A DNA stretch of 64,000 nucleotides from Opisthocomus hoazin (taxonomy: Eukaryota > Chordata > Aves > Opisthocomiformes > Opisthocomidae): positions 14,580,531-14,644,530 of the forward strand of contig NC_134422.1 of the NCBI RefSeq assembly GCF_030867145.1, in the 5' to 3' direction. The notes beneath the pieces were generated by a model. It was not told the origin of the DNA. It saw nothing but the letters and a program-made list of their open reading frames with translations, and ran no database searches. Made by a program: the position numbers and the translations under genes. Positions 55,925 to 64,000 of this stretch are shown piece after piece; the first letter of the stretch is position 1, and the number at the start of each line of letters is the position of its first letter.

Positions 55925-56182
55925 TCACTGGGATCAGAGATGAGCTGGGACAGCTCTCACGGTTGGAGTGCAGCAGTAGATGGCTACAGGCTCTTCAGGA
56001 CAGACAGGCTAGGAAGGCAAGGCAAGAGAGTTGCCCTTCCCACAAGCAAAGCAGGAATGCATGAAGTTCTACCTAGGGATGAACAAGCCAGTTTCTGGGT
56101 CAGGATCAGCACAGTCAGCAGGAGAGCTGGACGAGACAGTTTCCAGAAGTGTCTTCCATCCTCAGCAACTCTATGATTCAAG
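55925..56182 (+). mobile_element. Internally deleted CR1: endonuclease fragment joined to 3' terminus
   Basis: The plus-strand translation around 55930-56040 reads WDSSHGWSAAVDGYRLF then RTDRLGRQGK, matching the CR1 ORF2 endonuclease segment as I know it (WDGSHDWNVAMDGYKLFRRD type). After a few more eroded codons the DNA passes directly into a CR1-like 3' end, TTCCATCCTCAGCAACTCTA, TGATTCA. The RT region is absent. It is antisense to RALB in intron 1. Confidence 0.65.
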
Positions 56183-59100
56183 TCTGTGCCCCAGCAACAG
56201 AGTTGCTACAAAGCTTATTTGTGAGGAATCTTTGGAAGTGGAAGGCCTATTTGACAACTTGCACAAGTAACACGGTGGAGCTCAAAAACCTACAGCAAGT
56301 CCTTCATGACTAACAATCAGAAACCTTAACTAATATTTATTTGCAAGTATATAATAGGAGGCATGCTCATCAAATGACAGCTACTGTTAGAAGACAGTTG
56401 TCAAGGAAAGGGAATTGGACGAGATCACTATTTGACCTCTTTTACAAACTAAATGAAGATAAAAGATGTACAGTATCACCATCAGTCAGCCCACCTCTGT
56501 CTGATAATTTTTTTTAAACTAGTTTCCTTCCATTACAGCTTCAAAACAGATTCAACCTATAAAGCCTACTTTGATTTTTGTTTGCTTTATAAGACAAAAG
56601 TAAATTCTCAATGAGCTTGCAGAATTATTTAAAAAATTAAATTGCTTCCTAAAATGCATTTTGAAAATGAGAAAGTAGAATGAGAAATAGCACCAGTTTC
56701 AAGCATACATGCCTGTCCTGAAAGACCATTTCCTTAAATGGCCTGGCTAGTCTACATAAAAGCAGAAGGCTGCCTGCCATAAAAGTCACTCAGCGAGACT
56801 TTTTGGTGACTACACTAATGAGAATCCCTTACCTACCCAAAATGGGATCTCACAGTAAGCCAAGAACACTAAGTAGCAGACAAGTACCACCCTGGCGAGG
56901 ACTTTCTTACCACAGCAGCAGTTTAGTGGAGAAGCTGTATCAGAGCTCACTACATACTTCAGAATTAGACCATTCTAATCAGGGAGCCGCTTCCCCAATT
57001 AGCAAAACCACCCTTTCTCTGGAAAGCTGAGGCAACTGGCACACAGCTTGATCTAAAAAAGACTTCATTCCTTAAGTGTCTGCTTTAGAGCGGTGCCCAA
57101 GACAGTGCCCTGCTGGGCAGGGCAGCACTAACCCTATAAACTCCTTAAAAAAAAAAAAAGCTGCTTTAGTCCATCTTCTGCAACATGAAGTCCAGAGTTC
57201 AGGTACCTCCTGCAGTTAAACTCTTGAAGTGCTTTGCCAGGTTTTGAGTATAATCCTGTAACACAGTACTCTATGATAATCTTATCTGTAAAGTGGGATT
57301 ATAATTTGTTTTTAAACCTGTGATTTACGCGATTAGCTTGCCAAAAAATATAAACCTGTCTGCAATATTAAATCTAAATTGGAAACATTCTTTAACATGG
57401 CCATCTACATGAACAAACCCATGCCCAAAGTTGGGGCTAAGTCTAATTCTCCAGGACTCTTCTGAAGAATGATCTTTTTTGCTACAGGTAAAGATACAGA
57501 CAGGAAGAGTCAGAAACCAGAGAAATCACAGCACCTGCCTAGCTTGGCATGTTCTCAGCTTTCCAGATCCATGCTTTGACATTCAGATTAGTTCTACCAC
57601 ATTCCAAATTTAAGAACATATTAAAAACTCCAGTCTCATTGCACTTTCAGTGGCCTGAAATCTTTCATACTAATCACATCAACTGTCAGCAACACTAATT
57701 CACAAAGTAACAGTTGACAGGATTAAGGCTTTAACAAATTCTTATAATCCCAGGACTGAATTCAGTCTTTGACTTGTGATCCTGCAAAGATTCCTAGCCA
57801 AGACTGCATTTCCATTACGTTTCATATTCCTGTAATCAACCAAGCTCCTTTCTCAGCCACTTCAGCTAGCACTAGGAAGGCTACGGGCTCAAGATCCTAT
57901 GTAAAAACAGTTGAAAGTGACTGCTCTAAGCAAGCACTTTGTCACCATAAAGATTCAAGTAGCTACTCACACAGCAGCCCAAATAACATTCTCACATTAC
58001 ATGACTCTCATTTTGACAGGTCTTGAAAAGCACATTTGCACATCTCAAGCACAAGAGACAAACCAGATCCTCTAATATTACTATTAAAGCAGTATTTGGA
58101 AGAACACGAAGAGGCAAAGCAGGAGTTATATAGGCTTATCTTCCTTAAATGACAAGATGACTTGATATTTCTGGGGCAGGCATGGATAAAAGTTGCTTAG
58201 TCCTGTTTAACGGGCTATCAACAAAATTATTTCTCTTTGGCAGCTATTAACAAATACTTTTTAAATATCTGCTCCATAGCCTCTTATCAGGAGCCAGGTA
58301 TCATACAACAAAAGCAACAAAATTTATTATTACCACTAGGAGAGTGAAACAGTGAGGATCGTTTGCTGACCTTGCCGCCCCATGCAATAGTGGGTAACAA
58401 GCAATGGAAGCTTATCACCACTGTTTGATGGTGGTGCAGAACAGTTTCCAGAGACATGGGGGCAGAGGGAGGATGAAGAAAGGAAAACCTAAAGAACTGA
58501 AGGTTTGTATCAGCAGGATAGTACTTTCAAGTCAAGACAGAAAGAGTTTGAGAACACAGTTGCAGCCTAACATGGCTGATAATTATGATCTGCACCTCTC
58601 AATCATGCAAAAGTCAGTTGAAGTCAGGCCCACAAGGTGTGAAAAGCAACAAGCACACAAGACTCACATTTGTCTATTTCTGCAGCCTCCCCAGCCACTG
58701 CCTTTCGCTCAGACTCCCAGAAGACCACTGCTCCCATCCCTAGTCGCTTGCTCCAGGCTCAAGACACCTACTGACCTTAGGCACTGTTTGTTTTGTCTTG
58801 ATACCACCATGCACTTGCATTCCCATAAATGCCTACTGCCTGCGCAGCTGTCATGCAAAACAGGCTCCTTCAGCACCTCTGCTGAGAGAGGCCATTAACT
58901 CAGATTGACTACTGATTGTGCAATAGAAAGCAATTAACTTAATGAATTAGTTACATGGAGTTTGAATCTAGTTAACAAGAAGTTATCAAGCTAAAGTGCA
59001 AGTATCCACTGCAACAGGACAAGAACAAACTATGAACCAGATTCCCAAATCATGATGTTAGGGCTTGTTCTGCTGCATCACCTGGCCACTTCTGCTCTAT

Positions 59101-60325
59101 CCAGAGGACAGTTCTGTTGCTTGTGAAGCCTGGACCCCAACGCTTCCCTGCAAAGCAAGCCACTTTATCCAGCATTTGGTCAAATAACAGTGCTTAATCA
59201 GTAAATTCGCAGCTGAAAAAACTTAAAGCCTGAAAAAGGCATTAAACTGCAGAGTATGTATACCATTCAGGATTTTGGTGTACACATCCAAGTTGCCTAA
59301 GTGTCTCATCACTACTGCCTTGATTTGATCAGAGTGTCTCAACTCCTCTTCTACCCAGATATCCAGTACCGCTACACTGACAATTAGAGACAAGTTTGAG
59401 AGTTTTAAAGAGTGACTGAGAAAGGGCATTGTGTGGTCAAATTAAGCTTTCAGTTAAGAGTTTTTGTAAAGCATTACACCTAAATTTTTAAACTAGACAT
59501 TCTTCTGCAGCATATACATAACACCAGTGCGAACAGGTCAGCTTCATTTTTCTCCAGGCATGCAAAACAGAATCACATTGGTCTACTCTAGAAGATGTGT
59601 AGAACAAACAATTTACTACCAAAAATCTTATTTAGGAAACATTTACAGAAGTAGTCTGAAAGCTTTTCTATTCCTTAAATATTTAATACAGCAAGTAAAT
59701 GCAAAAACTTTTACCATGGTAAGCTGATAACAGCTGATAAGCAAAAATCTAAGTTCAGGGGACAGAAGTTATTAAAGCAGTAGATAAAACTACTTTAACA
59801 AGCCTGCTATAAGTGAATAAGCTGTAAAGATGCTATTGCCAACTAATACTGAACTGTTGCTATTAAATTCTCTATAATAAAGTTATTTTCAGCCTTCAGA
59901 CAAATCACTTGCGAGAACCACAAGTCTGGTTCCCAGTTGTTAGTTCCTTCTCTCAGCTTTGATAACTTCAGCCTAGAGGGAAGAGGGAGTTTCAGGCATC
60001 TAAAAAAAGACAGCTTTTTCTGAAAACCATGGCTCTGAGGATGCCCTTGAACAGACAGCTGCTTCCCTCCTCCTCACAAGCAAAACAAGGATCTTGGACT
60101 AGAGGAGTAATGTTCTGACAGTTCAACAACCAAAGAGCTACCCAGACAGCAGACTTCAAAACAGGCAAGGCTGGTCCCAGCTCAGGTACAGTCTCCCTGC
60201 TCCTTATCCCCCATGAAAACACCCAGGAGTAGTAAAGACTAAGTCTCCTCTTCTAGGATCAGAACCTATCCAACAGGACTCCAGCAGGAAGACCGAGTCA
60301 GGCCTCCACCAGCCCTCCAGGCAGC

Positions 60326-60373
60326 ATGGCGGGGCTGCTCTGTCTCACAACCGCTCTCCCTGCCCTTCTCCAG
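60326..60373 (+). other. Antisense exon-like motif: ATG, 16 hydrophobic codons, strong splice donor
   Basis: On the plus strand GCAGCATGGCG opens 16 codons reading MAGLLCLTTALPALLQ and ends exactly at CAG|GTAAGG, in phase 0. It looks like the start of a secreted-protein first exon, but no partner exon downstream was recognised. It sits near the edge of the RALB CpG island on the opposite strand. Chance is quite possible. Confidence 0.2.
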
Positions 60374-61110
60374 GTAAGGTCACGCTCGGGCGCCAGCCTT
60401 ATCCTCCAAGATCCGCACCAGTAAGGCTGGAGGGAGCATAAACAGCCGCACAGAGCAAACAAGATCCCTCCGCAGCTTCTGGTTCAGCTGAGACCGAGGG
60501 CAGCCCAAACCTCTCCGTTTACCTGGCACGGACAGAATATTATAGCTTACCCCAGGGAGGCCGCGGGAAGGCAGAGACGCCCGCGCAGAGGGAACTCGCC
60601 AGGGAAACGACGGCTCAAGGCCAGCTCCTCCTCGCCCTCCCCCCAGCCCCACCTGCGGGCACAACTCACCGCAGCCACCCAGCGCCGAGCCCCCACCTCG
60701 GCCCCAGCACAAGCCGCCGAGCCCGGGAGCGGGGGGCTGCAGCGGAGCCTCGGCCCCCCCGCAGGCCCCAGGACGCAGGCCCCACGCCCGGCACTCCTCG
60801 GCCGCGCTGCCGAAGCTCTCCGCCGGCCGGGGGGCTGCGGCCCGGGGGAGGAGCCGCCGCCGGGCTCTCCTCGCCCCACGCACCCGGCAGGAAGGGGGCT
60901 GTCCCACCCCCTCTCGGTGCCCGCTCCGCAGTAAGGGGAGGACGGGAACCAAGGGGCTCAGCCACGTCCCCCGGCGGGCTCAGCCCGCGGCCAGGACCCG
61001 GCGGCTCCCCTCACGGAGGCAGCGGGGCCGGGACGGCCGATCCTCCCCGCAAACCCCGGGGGCCGCTCCGAGGCACACTGCTGCTACCGCTGCCGCCGCC
61101 TCCCTCTCAC

Positions 61111-61310
61111 CTGGGGGCTAAGACCCGGCTCCGCGCTGCTGCCCCAGCCCGGTGCCCGGCTCCGCTTTAACCGCCGCCGCCCCCCGCGCTCGCATCGGGC
61201 CGCTACCGCCCGCGCGCCCCCGCCAAGCACTTCCGCCCTCGTCGGCGCCGCTCCCGCCGGGCCCGGCTCCCCGCGAGCGCGCCCACCCCCCGGCACCGCC
61301 TCCTCCGCCC
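61111..61310 (-). other. RALB: Inferred RALB non-coding exon 1
   Basis: A strong minus-strand donor CCCCAG|GTGAGAGG ends an exon at 61111. The upstream limit is a guess from the promoter motifs at 61319-61360. The coding sequence starts in the next exon, which has its own acceptor, so a 5' non-coding exon is required. This is the best placed candidate. Confidence 0.5.
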
Positions 61311-61318
61311 GTCCGGCA

Positions 61319-61360
61319 GTCACGTGGCGGCCACGGGCCAATCGGTTCGGGGGGGCGGGG
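61319..61360 (-). promoter_or_regulatory. RALB: E-box, CCAAT and GC-box cluster at RALB promoter
   Basis: GTCACGTGGC (61319-61328) contains a perfect CACGTG E-box of the USF/TFE type. CCAATCGG (61338-61345) is a good NF-Y site, inverted relative to RALB. GGGGGCGGGG (61351-61360) is a GC box. The spacing is typical of a TATA-less, possibly bidirectional CpG promoter. Confidence 0.6.
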
Positions 61361-61639
61361 CAGTGGTTGGCGCTGAGGCGAGGGGCGGTGGAGGCAGAGG
61401 GGAGAGCTGGGACGAGTCGGGCGCTGTTGAGGGAGCGGCGGGAAGGGGCCGCTCCTATCCCAGCGCTGGTGCTGCCTGGGAGGGGAGGGGGCCTGTGGGG
61501 AGCGGCGGCGGCAGTGGCTGCCCGTGGAGCCCCGCGGAGAGCCCCGCTGGCAGGGCGAGCCCGCGGACCCGGCGGGCTCTGCTTTGACCCGAAGGAGGAT
61601 GCGAAGGGCCCTGTCTTCAATACAACGCCCGCGTTCCGG

Positions 61640-64000
61640 CGCACGTTCTGCCGGTGGCTGCAGAAACGAACAGTTCCGAGATCAGAAGGCAAAGGGATGG
61701 AAACGACCCTGCTTCTCCTCATGAGCGTTGAGGATGCCGAGCGTTTTGTTTTATTAAGTCATTGTACTGCAATGCTGTCATGTATGTCTCCAGCACAGAG
61801 CAGTTTTAACTGCTCAAGGGGGGAAAAATGGCTATTGCTGTATTTACTGCAATTCTTTCTTCAAATCTGCCAGTCCACAAATCCAAATTCTCTCTGGCCA
61901 ATGCTAGCATCAACAGTTAATTTTCCCAGCTTAAAATATTGACCTGTTTAAATTCTACACACTGAAGTTGAGGTGAATATGTTGGGTAAAGTTCTTCCTT
62001 CTAGAAAAACAGCAATACATGACAACATGCACTTTGGGAAGCGATGGAAGTCATTACTACTACCGATCTCTCGGGTTCAGATGCTCTGGGACAGAAGTAA
62101 TAGGTTAAGTAGTGGTGTTAACTCCCGCTTTCACACTGGGCCTCTCTGTAGCCTCCTACAGAAGAGAAAGGGAAAGAATTAATTACCTTCTACCTCTATC
62201 CATTGATGGCTGGGTGAAACTGTATTTTGAAGTTGGAGAGCACAAAAAAGGCCTGTCACTTCAAATAAATCAAAAAAAAAAAAAGGCAAAAGCAATCCAG
62301 CTTTCTAAAAGTGATAGGTGAAACAATAGCCTATTGCCAAGACAAAATAAACCAGAGGAGGAGGACCTGGAAAGAGATTTACTATAATATGTAATTTCAG
62401 GGTTGGCAAAAAATGCCAGGAATTGGAAAAAAGAAGTTACAGAGGCAGAAAAAGAGTAGGTGTGTGGCTCTGAGAAACCGCTGAGTACTTCAGGACTGCA
62501 TAAAAAGGAAATATCTTCTGAATTAATCCTGTCCTGAAGGAAAGCAAGTTTTCTACATTGTTTGTAAGTAAACAGGATTGACATCATCCTTGCGTCATCA
62601 TCATCAGTTTCTCCTCCTAACTCAAACAACTGCAAAACACCAGATTTTAGTTAACCCCTTAGGTGGAAAAGTGAATTTCTCTTTTCAGGTTTGTTTAGTG
62701 GGAAAGGTCCCGATTGCAGTAATTCTTCCCCTCTGCATTATAGGTTGTATCAGATTAAGAACCACATCAATATTCATTGTGCATTAGGAGCTGGCAGACT
62801 GAGAGCTATTTACTGTTTGATGCCATCCATGCAGAAAAAGAATAAGCAGAGAAAGAAATATTGCCAAAAGTGAAGGAATGTTGTTTTATAGCTAACGCTT
62901 AAATTACCCAAATCTTCGTATTGCTACGATTATGCATGATTTTTTTTTAATAAATTTTATGTATTTGTATGTAGTCCTAAAAAAAAAAAAAGTAAAAATT
63001 AATTAGAGCTGTTTCCTCTTTATTCTGTGACTCTTCGTCTCCATGGCCATCTCTGATGGCGTGCAGGCAATGTGGTGGGACTAGTTGCTTTGATGTGACT
63101 ATTCACAGAAGATAAATATTTTCAGTGAATCGTTTCTATGAGGTGAAACTACCACGAACCTGGGAAGCTGAGTCTTTTCAAACCGAATATTAGTCTGCTG
63201 CCCATGCCATAGTGCTGACACTTCCCCTTTCCCCCTTGCTAAAAAGAGGGTTGAGAAATGAACCACATCTATCCTACTTCTGCAAATTGTTTAAGGGAAA
63301 CCTACTTGTTTGTAGTAATCCAGCCATGACAAAGAACATTTGTCTGATGACACATTTTGAATCATTATGCATGTTGCCTGCTATAATCTCCATGGTTACC
63401 ATAGGTGTTACTGATATATTTGTGCTTCAGCACTTCAGGAAGAAAAATTCTATAGAACAATTTAGGGGAGAAAATTCCTTCTCGTTGTAATTTATATTGC
63501 ACTTATTTTATTCTAAGTGCATTGCAGACAATAAACATTCACTTTCTAAACAAGATTTCATCAGAGGTGGAAAAAATTATCTCTAGTTGTTGCTTTATCG
63601 TGCCATAATATGTTTTAAAGTGCAGATTCTTAGAGATAGGGACAGTATTTTTGATGGCATGCATTTAGTTTCTAGCCCACGAAGAATGTAACAGGGCACT
63701 GTGTCACTGCTAGAGTCATAAACAACAGTAAGTGTGGTGGAATGACTGAGTAGCAAATATTTCTTCTTTGCAAAGATTAAGACTCGTACTCCCCTTCTGA
63801 GGAGTTTCATTTTAAAAGTAGAAAGGTATTCTAGAAAGATGGTTAGCTGAAACAAGAATTAGCTGAAATTAGTTCTGGAAGCTAGCAATGGGAAAGAGGT
63901 AAACCCCAGATATGTAGCTGTATTCAATTTTTAAAATTTTTATCTCTTCTTTTTTATTGTGGAAGTAATTGACAAAGAAAATAAAGGAGATGTATATACA
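61640..64000. other. Flank upstream of RALB
   Basis: I see no supported exon here. The sequence returns to AT-rich composition with A-runs near 62272-62284 and 62980-62991. By the human gene order as I recall it, the next gene outward would be TMEM185B, but nothing of it is visible in this window. Confidence 0.55.

Larger units (their letters stand above)
41601..61110 (-). other. RALB: RALB first intron (inferred)
   Basis: The intron is about 19.5 kb, from the inferred donor CAG|GTGAGA in the CpG island to the acceptor before the start-codon exon. It contains three CR1 pieces and one solo LTR, listed separately. The remaining sequence is AT-rich, with scattered short open frames that show no protein family signature. 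A large first intron is normal for RALB. Confidence 0.6.
60540..61640. promoter_or_regulatory. RALB: RALB CpG island promoter
   Basis: CpG density and GC content are high over this interval and low on both sides. The likely transcription start and the non-coding exon lie within it. An alternative minus-strand donor CAG|GTAAAC follows base 60523, so a second non-coding exon form is conceivable. Confidence 0.8.

Noticed and set aside
60380-61942. Long frames in the RALB CpG island (minus 60380-60952, minus 61084-61722, plus 61367-61942)
   Set aside because: They have GC-driven composition, no recognisable motifs and cross the inferred promoter. RALB coding begins at 41557.

Overview
The window looks like nuclear DNA of a bird. 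The evidence is two vertebrate genes with canonical GT-AG introns, several copies of CR1, the dominant avian LINE, and a solo LTR of a type I recall as common in neoavian genomes. I cannot name the species. Non-galliform (Neoaves) is favoured only by recall of that LTR.

Two protein-coding genes can be supported, both on the minus strand and in tandem. RALB (Ras-like small GTPase, 206 aa) has four coding exons between 41557 and 34534 and a non-coding first exon inferred in a CpG island near 61.1-61.35 kb. INHBB (inhibin/activin beta-B subunit, 394 aa) has two coding exons, 13358-12950 and 10473-9698. Its CpG island spans about 12.4-15.9 kb, and its 3' UTR of about 2 kb ends near 7.70 kb. As I recall it, the RALB-then-INHBB order and shared orientation match human 2q14.2. 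The gap between the genes here is about 17-19 kb.

Layout: 1-7.7 kb is non-coding flank downstream of INHBB. 7.7-13.95 kb is INHBB. 13.4-15.9 kb is its GC-rich promoter region with long G and C homopolymers. 15.9-32.7 kb is intergenic and contains an isolated GC-rich islet at 29.0-29.35 kb with a near-consensus CTCF motif. 32.7-61.35 kb is RALB: 3' UTR, exons, and a first intron of about 19.5 kb carrying a 1.2 kb CR1 with a reverse-transcriptase ORF, an internally deleted CR1, an older CR1 piece and a solo ERV LTR. 61.4-64 kb is upstream flank.

The two genes are neighbours, not a pathway unit. RALB is a plasma-membrane/endosomal GTPase acting on exocyst, autophagy and innate signalling. INHBB is a secreted TGF-beta family precursor. 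I found no evidence for a novel multi-gene system. The items most worth a second look are regulatory (a TATA-bearing AT-rich pocket and uORFs in the INHBB leader, a candidate insulator between the genes), the mobile-element remnants, and a short antisense exon-like motif at 60326-60373.
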